DNA from: JACKAN01 sp964502735
GTDB lineage: Bacteria; Bdellovibrionota; Bdellovibrionia; Bdellovibrionales; UBA1609
Reading direction: 5' to 3'
DNA length: 26,529 nucleotides
Assembly: GCA_964502735.1 (NCBI GenBank)
Contig: CAZCYD010000043.1
Span: forward strand, 1 to 26,529
The translations under genes and the position numbers were made by a program. Each line of letters starts with the position of its first letter. Position 1 is the first letter of the stretch. Shown in pieces: positions 7,211-13,373 of this stretch. The notes below the pieces were generated by a model. The model was not told the origin of the DNA. It was given only the letters and a program-made list of their open reading frames with translations, and ran no database searches.

Positions 7211-8553
7211 ATTCGATGTTAACAACAGAACAGAGTGTAGAAGTGATTTCTGATTTAGCCAAAAAGAATCACATCCCGTTGGAGGCTCTAGTTGTCGAAA
7301 ATAAAAACTTTAAGGCTTCATTTCAAAATCAAAAAATTAATAACTACAATGTTTCGCACATAAAAACTTTGGGTATAAGAGTTTTCGATGGTGCAAACGA
7401 GGGCATCGCATATACCGAAAGTTTTAACTTTAATGACGTTGAATCTTGTTTTAAAGAGGCTATGGAAAACAAAAATTTTGTGAGTCGAGAAACAGCATAT
7501 AATTTTTGTTCATCTTTAGAAATGAAAGACAATACGGATTTTTTTAATGCAAATATAGAAGAAACCGCCGTTGAAGAGAAACTAGATCATGCAAAAAAAT
7601 TAGAGTTTTTTGCTTTTGAGTTTAGCAACAAGGTGCATTCGGTTCCGTACAGTGCCTACGAAGACCGTTCAAGTCAGATCACTTTATATACAACAGCGGG
7701 AACACATGCCTCTTATAGAGCGAACTCTTGTTACTCATATATTGCCCCTCTGTGCATTGATGGTGAGCAGAGAGGAATGTCTATTGCTGCGCAGGTGTCT
7801 CAAAAATTTGAGAATTTACAGGCAAAAGAAATTGCTGAAAATGGAGTTCGAGAGAGTCTTTTAAAGCTGCAAAATGAAAAGCCAAAAACAGGGATCTGCA
7901 CAGTTGTTTTAAACTCAAAAGCCAGTCAGACCTTTTTAAATTTACTTGTAAGTCATTTATCCCTAAAGAGTGTGGATGAGAGGTCTTCGGCTTTATCAGG
8001 AAGGGTCGGGCAGTCAATTTTTTCAGACAAATTGACGATTGTTGATGATCCTCTTAAAAAAGGAGGGTTATCTTCCCGCCCCTTTGATGCGGAGGGAATT
8101 TTAGGGAAGCCGACAACAGTTATTAAAAATGGTGTGCTGCAAACTTACTTAACAAATTCTATCTATGCTCAAAAATATAAGGTAAAAAATACTGGTCATG
8201 CTTCTCGGGGTCCAAAGTCTGCACTCGGTATTGAGTCCACAAATTTAGTTGTTCAAACTGGAACTCAAAAGTTTGAAGATCTAGTTGCAGCAGATGCCGA
8301 AGTTTTGGTAATTGATCAGCTGCGAGGTTTGGCAGGCGTTAATCCTATATCTGGAGATTTCTCTATTGAGTCAGAAGGGTTTCTGTACAGAAACGGTATG
8401 TTTTCTAATGCGGTGTCAAATTTTACTCTTTCTGGGAATGTTTTTGAGTGTTTAAAAAATATTGAAGCCGTTGCTGACGATGTATTTCCAACCTTAAATA
8501 GTATTTACACGCCTTCGCTACTGGTTGGAAAGTTGAGTGTGGCAGGTAAGTAA
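7207..8553 (+). CDS. tldE: Metalloprotease subunit TldE (PmbA)
   Basis: A 448-residue partner of TldD. It has the same fold but no HExxxH motif, as expected for the non-catalytic subunit. Family signatures include TLGIRVFDGANEGIAYTE near the N-terminus and GLAGVNPISGDFSIESEGFLYRNG near the C-terminus, followed by NSIYTPSLLVGKLSV. The ATG overlaps the tldD stop (ATGA at 7207-7210), so the two subunits are translationally coupled. The last two codons (AAG TAA, from 8549) form the outermost end of palindromic element copy 2, so the 3' end of this mRNA is a long hairpin. Confidence 0.94.
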   Translation: MNSMLTTEQSVEVISDLAKKNHIPLEALVVENKNFKASFQNQKINNYNVSHIKTLGIRVFDGANEGIAYTESFNFNDVESCFKEAMENKNFVSRETAYNFCSSLEMKDNTDFFNANIEETAVEEKLDHAKKLEFFAFEFSNKVHSVPYSAYEDRSSQITLYTTAGTHASYRANSCYSYIAPLCIDGEQRGMSIAAQVSQKFENLQAKEIAENGVRESLLKLQNEKPKTGICTVVLNSKASQTFLNLLVSHLSLKSVDERSSALSGRVGQSIFSDKLTIVDDPLKKGGLSSRPFDAEGILGKPTTVIKNGVLQTYLTNSIYAQKYKVKNTGHASRGPKSALGIESTNLVVQTGTQKFEDLVAADAEVLVIDQLRGLAGVNPISGDFSIESEGFLYRNGMFSNAVSNFTLSGNVFECLKNIEAVADDVFPTLNSIYTPSLLVGKLSVAGK

Positions 8554-8696
8554 GCCCTCAATTCGAAAGAATTATTGTCTAAAATTTTGTGAATGCGCCT
8601 CATGCTCACACAGCCGCAGCCCTGAGGCTGCGGAACTGCGCGTGAGGCGCATTCACAAAATTTTAGACAATAATTCTTTCGAATTGAGGGCTTACT
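8549..8696. repeat. Palindromic element, copy 2 (complete, 148 bp)
   Basis: Two perfectly complementary 54-bp arms (8549-8602 and 8643-8696) flank a 40-bp centre holding an 8-bp hairpin, CCGCAGCC (8614-8621) and GGCTGCGG (8626-8633) with loop CTGA. The inner ~25 bp of the arms and the whole centre are shared with copies 1 and 3; the outer ~25 bp differ. TA sits at both ends of the shared core (8551-8552 and 8693-8694). The left arm includes the tldE stop codon. There is no T-tract after it, so it is not a standard intrinsic terminator. Confidence 0.92.
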
Positions 8697-8715
8697 AGTC
8701 CGTTTACTAGTCCGT
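8692..8715. repeat. 12-bp perfect tandem duplication beside palindromic element copy 2
   Basis: TTACTAGTCCGT is repeated exactly at 8692-8703 and 8704-8715. The first unit overlaps the last bases of the right arm of the palindromic element. Confidence 0.85.
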
Positions 8716-9031
8716 TTGTTTCAGAATGAGACATATCAAGTTAAGACAGAGAAGTGGTCATTTTCCCTGAAAAGTTATAGGCGGACAAAGTCGTGTGGTA
8801 ATTACAAGCAATATTAGGTAGTGAAAAGTGTACAATTTTTTAACAAACAAATATTATTAATCATATCTAAGCAACTAAAATCATTATAGGCCATTAAGCT
8901 TTGGCACTTTGGTTGCAAATACTATCTTTATGTTAATACCCAGGTTGTTAGATAAAAGGATTGAGGTTGGGGAAATCTAAGTCTGTTCATCTGAGAACTT
9001 AGACTGGGGTGCTATTTAGGGGAGAATTTTG
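8697..9031 (+). other. Gene-free leader region of the envelope operon
   Basis: About 335 bp without a credible gene. It starts with the 12-bp tandem repeat next to element copy 2 and contains the sigma-54-type promoter at 8901-8917. The predicted leader from about 8929 to the start codon is around 100 nt. No clear activator-binding palindrome was seen upstream of the promoter. Confidence 0.7.
8901..8917 (+). promoter_or_regulatory. Sigma-54 (RpoN) -24/-12 promoter
   Basis: TTGGCAC (8901-8907), five bases, then TTGCA (8913-8917). The GG and GC dinucleotides are separated by exactly 10 bp, as required, and all consensus positions of YTGGCAC-N5-TTGCW match. Transcription would start near 8929 and run into the coiled-coil / LpoB-like / COG3014 operon. 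No RpoN or enhancer-binding activator gene is in the window. Confidence 0.7.
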
Positions 9032-9613
9032 GTGAGGCTTCTTAATAAGTTATCTCAAAATCTACAAGATATAATTGTGGGTGGAATTATAATTGCTGGC
9101 ATTTTAATTCTCAGTACAGTTTATTTAGGTTCAAAATCGAATGTCAAAAATTCTGATCAGATATCCAATCAAAAAATAAGACCTTCACAATTAACCTCCG
9201 AGCATTTGCGGGAAGCCGACTATCATCTAAAAATGGCGGAAATCAATCGCAACATCCAACAGCTCCATGCACAAGTTGAGAATTCACGAGTTTTGTTGGA
9301 CCCCAGCCACGAGGAGTTTGATTATCTAAATAACGAAGTCACCCGTTTTGGACTGAGTCAAGGATTTGAGGCCGGAGCTAGAGGTGTTGAAAAGGAACTC
9401 GAAAGAGAGCGGCGCGCGGAGAAACGCAAATTAAGAACCGCAGATAAAATAGAGATGATTATTGCCCAAGATCAATTTCAAAGAGATTACGAGAGCAAAT
9501 ATGAAAAGGCTTTTGTTAATCACTTTATTGAGAATATGGAAAAGTCCGGCTATGAAGTGCAAATAAACGACAATCTGCAAGTTGTTCGCGTTAAAAAAAT
9601 TCAAAATCCTTGA
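9032..9613 (+). CDS. Membrane-anchored coiled-coil protein of unknown function
   Basis: About 193 residues. One N-terminal transmembrane helix (about 13-33) is followed by a long helical, highly charged region with probable coiled coil (about 55-150, including EADYHLKMAEINRNIQQLHAQ and VEKELERERRAEKRK). The short C-terminal segment contains GYEVQINDNLQVVRV. I do not recognise the family. AGGGGAG at 9018-9024 lies 7 nt before the GTG at 9032, which is preferred over the overlapping TTG at 9029. It is the first gene after the sigma-54-type promoter and lies 81 bp before the LpoB-like gene, so a cell-envelope role linked to peptidoglycan synthesis is possible but unproven. Confidence 0.7.
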   Translation: MRLLNKLSQNLQDIIVGGIIIAGILILSTVYLGSKSNVKNSDQISNQKIRPSQLTSEHLREADYHLKMAEINRNIQQLHAQVENSRVLLDPSHEEFDYLNNEVTRFGLSQGFEAGARGVEKELERERRAEKRKLRTADKIEMIIAQDQFQRDYESKYEKAFVNHFIENMEKSGYEVQINDNLQVVRVKKIQNP

Positions 9614-9694
9614 CGAAAAACTTATCCCTATTAAACTTTACTTCAGACTTTTAGAGCCAAGTTGTCTTAACAGCGTTTGCGTGGGGAGAGTTTA

Positions 9695-10297
9695 ATGAAA
9701 ACTACGAATAAAATTTTAATAATGCTTATAATGGCTGTATTGGTGTCCGGTTGCGCCTCAAAGCCGTTCTCTGACGGCAATTATGATGAAGATGTAAATG
9801 AAACGAATCTTCTGGATGATCGCTGGTCAGAAACAGATATGCAGAATGCAGTGAAAGCCTTGGTTCAAAGTGCCACGTCCCACCACGCCATTTCTACAGC
9901 AAAACGCCCCCCTTTGGTGATGGTGACTCGTCTTCAAAATAAAACAAGTGAACATATTGATACACAAAGTGTTATGGATATGGTTCGGGTGGAGTTAATG
10001 AGAGGTGGTCGAGTCTCTTTTATTGATAAAGAGGCTCGTGATGATATTGCTGAGGAGTACGAGTATCAAGACTCTGGAATCGTGAGCCGTGAAAGTAAAA
10101 AGGGAAAGGGTAAACAGATTGGGGCCGATTTTATAATTAACGGTCGCTTAGATTCCATTGTTAAGCAGGTAGATAAAAGAAAAACTGTTTATTATAAAAT
10201 CACTCTTAACATGACGAATCTTAGTACTGGCGTCATAGTTTGGTCTGACTATAAAGAGATTCGCAAGAGATTTAAAAAGAAAACATTTGGAATTTAA
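9695..10297 (+). CDS. LpoB-like penicillin-binding protein activator lipoprotein
   Basis: About 200 residues. The signal peptide ends in LVSGC (Cys20 lipidated). The mature domain has the LpoB/COG3417 pattern: RPPLVMVTRLQNKTSEHIDTQSVMDMVRVELMRGG, then VSFIDKEARDDI, then GADFIINGRLDSIVKQ and ITLNMTNLSTGVIVWSDYKEIRK. In E. coli, LpoB is an outer-membrane lipoprotein that stimulates PBP1b. The open frame begins at a TTG (9677), but a strong GGGGAGAG at 9683-9690 places translation at the ATG at 9695. The gene overlaps the following COG3014 gene by 11 nt. Association of COG3417 with COG3014 lipoproteins is known in other bacteria, which supports both assignments. Confidence 0.85.
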   Translation: MKTTNKILIMLIMAVLVSGCASKPFSDGNYDEDVNETNLLDDRWSETDMQNAVKALVQSATSHHAISTAKRPPLVMVTRLQNKTSEHIDTQSVMDMVRVELMRGGRVSFIDKEARDDIAEEYEYQDSGIVSRESKKGKGKQIGADFIINGRLDSIVKQVDKRKTVYYKITLNMTNLSTGVIVWSDYKEIRKRFKKKTFGI

Positions 10298-11540
10298 GTT
10301 TAATTTTTTTCATAAGAATATTCGCTCTTTTGTATTGTGGGGGCTGTGCTGTTTTTTAGTCTCTTGTGCTACCTATCAGGCACAGGTTGAAAGCTCTCGC
10401 AAAAGACTAAAAAATTCACCCTCGCAAGCGGCAGAGGCTTTAAAGCAATTGGCTGAAACCGAAGGTAAGGATCAACTGGTTTACCTTTTGGACTATGCAA
10501 CAGCCCTGCAGGCGGCAAAAAACTATAAGGAATCTACAAAACAATTTCTAATCGCCGACAAAATGGCAGAATTAAAAGATTATCACAGCGTATCTAAGCA
10601 AGTGAGTTCACTAGTGTTGAACGAAGAGATGGTTCAGTACAAAGGGGACGATTATGAAAAGCTGTTAATTAACGCTATGCTGGCCATTAACTTTTTGTCT
10701 GTAGATGATCTTGATGGAGCTTTAGTTGAAACGCGAAGGTTAATTGAAAAGTTGGAGCACTATAGAGTCGATGAAAAAAAGAAGTACGAACAAAACGAGT
10801 TTGCTATCTATTTGAGTGCTCTTATTTGGGAAAGTGATCGCAAGTGGGATGATGCCTATATTTCCTACGAAAAGGCCTATCAACTTAATCCAGATATTGA
10901 ATATTTAAGGAAGGATCTCATTCGGTCGGCAATTCGAGCGAGAAGAACGGAGACGGCCAAAAAATGGGAGAATCTATTTGGCATTAAAAGAGACCCAAAG
11001 TGGTTTAACAATAAAGACGGCGAAATTGTTTTAATTTATCAACAGGGTTGGGGGCCAAGAAAATATCCTAGTCCGCAATGGAGGCGTATACCCACATTGG
11101 TACCTGTGCGTTCACGCAATCGAATTGCAAGTTTGGAGGTTGAGGGATTTTCTTCTCCGGAATTTACCCAGAAAATTTACAATTTGGAAAGGGTGGCCAT
11201 TCAAACTCTGAATGATCAATATGCTCCATTAATAGCTAAAAGAATTGCAGCTGTGGCGACTAAAGAGGTCCTCTCAAATCAGGTTAGCCAAAAGAATGAG
11301 GCTTTGGGTGCCATTATGAATATGGCTCTTCATGTGGCCGATCGAGCTGATTTAAGACAGTGGTCGACTTTGCCTGAAAGCTTTCAGATAGCAAAAATTC
11401 GCGTACCAGCGGGTAATTATACAGTTCGGGTTAAGGGTCTTGATTCTTATGGTGAGCCAACGGGTGAGGCCTCAGAGCCAATCGAACTCAAGGTCAAGGC
11501 GGGACGAAAAACCTTTTTCACCTACAGAACCTATGATTAA
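10287..11540 (+). CDS. COG3014-family TPR lipoprotein
   Basis: A 417-residue lipoprotein (lipobox FLVSC, Cys about 27). Helical TPR-like repeats occupy about residues 35-230, including YLLDYATALQAAKNYKESTKQF and YLSALIWESDRKWDDAYISYEKAYQLNP. A domain characteristic of COG3014 follows, with EIVLIYQQGWGPRKYPSP (about 245-265) and a C-terminal beta-rich end (VPAGNYTVRVKGLDSYGEPTG). It overlaps the LpoB-like gene by 11 nt and starts at a TTG with no clear ribosome-binding site, which suggests coupling to the upstream gene. Its stop codon abuts palindromic element copy 3. Likely periplasmic-face partner in peptidoglycan-synthase regulation, by association. Confidence 0.85.
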   Translation: MEFKFNFFHKNIRSFVLWGLCCFLVSCATYQAQVESSRKRLKNSPSQAAEALKQLAETEGKDQLVYLLDYATALQAAKNYKESTKQFLIADKMAELKDYHSVSKQVSSLVLNEEMVQYKGDDYEKLLINAMLAINFLSVDDLDGALVETRRLIEKLEHYRVDEKKKYEQNEFAIYLSALIWESDRKWDDAYISYEKAYQLNPDIEYLRKDLIRSAIRARRTETAKKWENLFGIKRDPKWFNNKDGEIVLIYQQGWGPRKYPSPQWRRIPTLVPVRSRNRIASLEVEGFSSPEFTQKIYNLERVAIQTLNDQYAPLIAKRIAAVATKEVLSNQVSQKNEALGAIMNMALHVADRADLRQWSTLPESFQIAKIRVPAGNYTVRVKGLDSYGEPTGEASEPIELKVKAGRKTFFTYRTYD

Positions 11541-11675
11541 TACCAATTCCAAAAAATAATCGTCTAAAACTTTGTGAATGCACCTCATGCTCATACAGCC
11601 GCAGCCTTGAGGCTGCGGAACTGCGCGTGAGATGCATTCACAAAGCTTTAGACGATTATTTTTTGGAATTGGTAT
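11540..11675. repeat. Palindromic element, copy 3 (complete, 136 bp)
   Basis: Arms of 48 bp (11540-11587 and 11628-11675) pair with only two mismatches, both of which become G-U pairs in a minus-strand transcript. The 40-bp centre carries the same CCGCAGCC/GGCTGCGG hairpin (11599-11606 and 11611-11618, loop TTGA). The outer arms differ from copy 2 but remain self-complementary. The element begins at the last base of the upstream gene's TAA stop, and TA occurs at both ends (11541-11542 and 11673-11674). Confidence 0.92.
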
Positions 11676-11771
11676 AATTCTGAGGTTTTTTAATTCTGGC
11701 CGGTTTGGAGTGGGGGTCTCTGTTCTACAAGCCCTACAAATTTGGCTGAGGACTTTCAAAATAGAGCCATG

Positions 11772-11809
11772 AAAACAAAAAGGCAGCTTTTAAGCTGCCT
11801 TTTTGTTTT
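11772..11809. terminator. Bidirectional rho-independent terminator
   Basis: AGGCAGCTT (11781-11789), two T, then AAGCTGCCT (11792-11800) form a 9-bp stem. It is flanked by an A-rich tract on the left and a T-rich tract on the right, so it works for transcription from either side. It lies between the convergent COG3014 operon and the phaR-like gene. Confidence 0.88.
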
Positions 11810-11820
11810 TGTCTACGTTT

Positions 11821-11883
11821 ACGTAGGCTGCAGTATCTTAAGACTTCTCCTCTAATAGAGGGGCTCCCAAACACTACTGCAGA
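11821..11883 (-). other. Nested hairpin region in the phaR 3' untranslated region
   Basis: CTGCAGTA (11828-11835) pairs with TACTGCAG (11875-11882). Inside it is a second hairpin, CCTCT-AAT-AGAGG (11849-11861), extendable to 7 bp. A CTACG/CGTAG stem-loop lies just to the left (about 11813-11826). It falls between the phaR stop codon and the bidirectional terminator, so it would be transcribed as the phaR 3' UTR. Function unknown. Confidence 0.55.
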
Positions 11884-11888
11884 GGTTT

Positions 11889-12449
11889 TTAACTATCTAA
11901 ACTTTTGTTCGAATTAGGCAAACTAGGGGGTGTGTGCTCTGTCCCAAATGGAGTGCCAACACCGGCTGCCAACTCTTCGTTGTTAGCGTTGGAAACTGCA
12001 TTTGCTACCCTTTCTTCAAGAGTTTGCTTCATGTCGTCAAAAGAAGGTTTGGAGGTCTCCTTTTGGCTTTCTAGTAAAGAATCTCTTCGCGCCGCTGCCA
12101 CTTGAGCTTGTTTTTCTGCATAATCTGCGGGAAAGGCTCCTAGCTTGGCTAGGTAGTTAGAAATGCTACCATTTCCATTTTGAATAATTTCCCTCAAGGT
12201 GAATAAGGGGGCATATTGCGAAGCCTTCTTTTCAGCTTCAAAAATAATTTGTGTCAACGTAGCCGCAGTTATGTCATTTTTAGTTTTGTTGTCTATGACC
12301 ATAACCTCTTCATTGGCCCGGATCATCTTTGCGATATCATCAAGCGTTACATAACAACTTTGCTGGGTGTCGTAGAGTTTTCTGTTTTGGTAACGTTTAA
12401 TGATTTTAACACGTGTACTCGGTTTGTTTGTCATAATTTCCTGATTCAC
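11889..12449 (-). CDS. phaR: PhaR-like polyhydroxyalkanoate synthesis regulator
   Basis: About 186 residues. The N-terminal DNA-binding domain of the PHB/PHA accumulation regulator family is clear: VKIIKRYQNRKLYDTQQSCYVTLDDIAKMI, EEVMVIDNKTKNDITAATLTQIIFEAEKK. A Gln/Ala-rich helical segment and a low-complexity tail follow. PhaR represses phasin and related genes and is released by binding PHA granules. The frame is open back to 12653, but GAGGAGG sits 7 nt before the in-frame GTG at 12447-12449 and a promoter maps to 12537-12566, so the upstream part is leader, not coding. The ATG at 12434 (AGGA upstream) is an alternative start. No PHA synthase or phasin gene is in the window, so the target in this organism is open. 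Confidence 0.85.
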   Translation of the reverse strand: MNQEIMTNKPSTRVKIIKRYQNRKLYDTQQSCYVTLDDIAKMIRANEEVMVIDNKTKNDITAATLTQIIFEAEKKASQYAPLFTLREIIQNGNGSISNYLAKLGAFPADYAEKQAQVAAARRDSLLESQKETSKPSFDDMKQTLEERVANAVSNANNEELAAGVGTPFGTEHTPPSLPNSNKSLDS

Positions 12450-12493
12450 CAGAATGCCTCCTCTGGAAGTTTCTCCCCAATTTACTCTCGCCG

Positions 12494-12524
12494 ACGGCCT
12501 GGAATTGGGTTCAAGACAGGCCGT
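12494..12524 (-). promoter_or_regulatory. Leader hairpin of phaR
   Basis: ACGGCCTG (12494-12501) and CAGGCCGT (12517-12524) form a perfect 8-bp stem with a 15-nt loop. It lies directly after the predicted phaR transcription start and about 45 nt before the start codon. It could affect mRNA stability or translation; no known riboswitch was recognised. Confidence 0.5.
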
Positions 12525-12536
12525 ATCATTGGCCGG

Positions 12537-12566
12537 ACCATAACGAGGGCCGCCACAGCTTGTCAA
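12537..12566 (-). promoter_or_regulatory. Sigma-70 promoter of phaR
   Basis: On the minus strand TTGACA (12561-12566) is a perfect -35, followed by an 18-bp spacer and TATGGT (12537-12542) as -10. Transcription would start near 12530 and leave a leader of about 80 nt before the GTG at 12449. Confidence 0.65.
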
Positions 12567-12758
12567 GCCCTCTCTTAAGCCTTTCCCAATAATTTCAATA
12601 TCAAAGACGCCACGCATCCATCTGTGTGAGTCTTCATATGCGCAAAGCGTCATGATGTCTCATCGAATAGCTGTGAAAAAAACTCAAGGTAATTCAAAGT
12701 TTGACCGAGTACTTCTGTACGAAGGTCTAGTAAAATAACAAAAAGTTGAGCAAAATAT

Positions 12759-13253
12759 ATGAAAATTCAACAATTTAAGACAATTGACATAAGCTCTCTG
12801 TTAATACTTATGTTGTTCACTTTTGCTCTGATTTGGAAACTTGTACAAAATAAAGGCGACGATCCGGAGATCAAAAGAGCCATTGCGAGCGCTGAGTCAC
12901 TCAGCTTGCAATTAGTGGCAGGGGGACTCGGAAGCTTGAGGCCCGAAGATTTAAGTCGGGACAGGCAGCCAGCCGCCAATCAGAGCCAAGAGTTAAAAAG
13001 AAGCATAGAGGTGTTTGGAAAAACAGGAAAGTTGAGTCTCGACCCATGGGGGCAACCTTATCGTTACAGCTTTGTGGCAGACAGCCTAGATGTGAGCAAG
13101 ACTTACGTTTGGGTGTGGTCTGAAGGGCCCAATCGACAAAATGAAACAAACTATGAGGAGTTAGGAAGGGTAGATCTAATCAGTTGGAAAAAATCCAAGA
13201 AATTAAATGGCGACGACATTGGTTACGTCAGGATTGTAAAGACCAGTCCATGA
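12759..13253 (+). CDS. Membrane-anchored protein with GspG-like C-terminal motif
   Basis: A 164-residue protein with one N-terminal transmembrane helix (about 11-30). The C-terminal part carries LDPWGQPYRYSF (about 94-105) and WVWSEGPNR (about 118-126), the pattern of the major type II secretion pseudopilin GspG and related proteins. The N-terminus lacks the prepilin peptidase site (no Gly-Phe-Thr/Ser-Leu-x-Glu before the helix), so it is probably not a processed pilin. No other secretion gene is in the window. It is divergent from phaR, with a spacer of about 310 bp from the GTG start of phaR. Confidence 0.6.
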   Translation: MKIQQFKTIDISSLLILMLFTFALIWKLVQNKGDDPEIKRAIASAESLSLQLVAGGLGSLRPEDLSRDRQPAANQSQELKRSIEVFGKTGKLSLDPWGQPYRYSFVADSLDVSKTYVWVWSEGPNRQNETNYEELGRVDLISWKKSKKLNGDDIGYVRIVKTSP

Positions 13254-13373
13254 GATTGGGCTAGGTTTTTATTGCCAACATTTTGAATCCATTTTCTAGA
13301 CTAAAGGTCTAAATCCGCTCAATTTCCATTTTTAAAATTAAGCTGTTGTCGACTTTAACCGACTAGAATTTTA

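Noticed and set aside
8549..8696. CRISPR or intrinsic terminator interpretation of the palindromic elements
   Set aside because: No regularly spaced repeats and spacers, and no T-tract after the stem.
11472..11759. 95-residue minus-strand open frame across palindromic element copy 3
   Set aside because: It is created by reading through the palindrome and overlaps the end of the COG3014 gene; no ribosome-binding site or recognisable protein.
12450..12653. Upstream open extension of the phaR frame (68 codons)
   Set aside because: A promoter (12537-12566) lies inside it, a strong ribosome-binding site precedes the GTG at 12449, and the extra residues do not resemble the family. Treated as leader.
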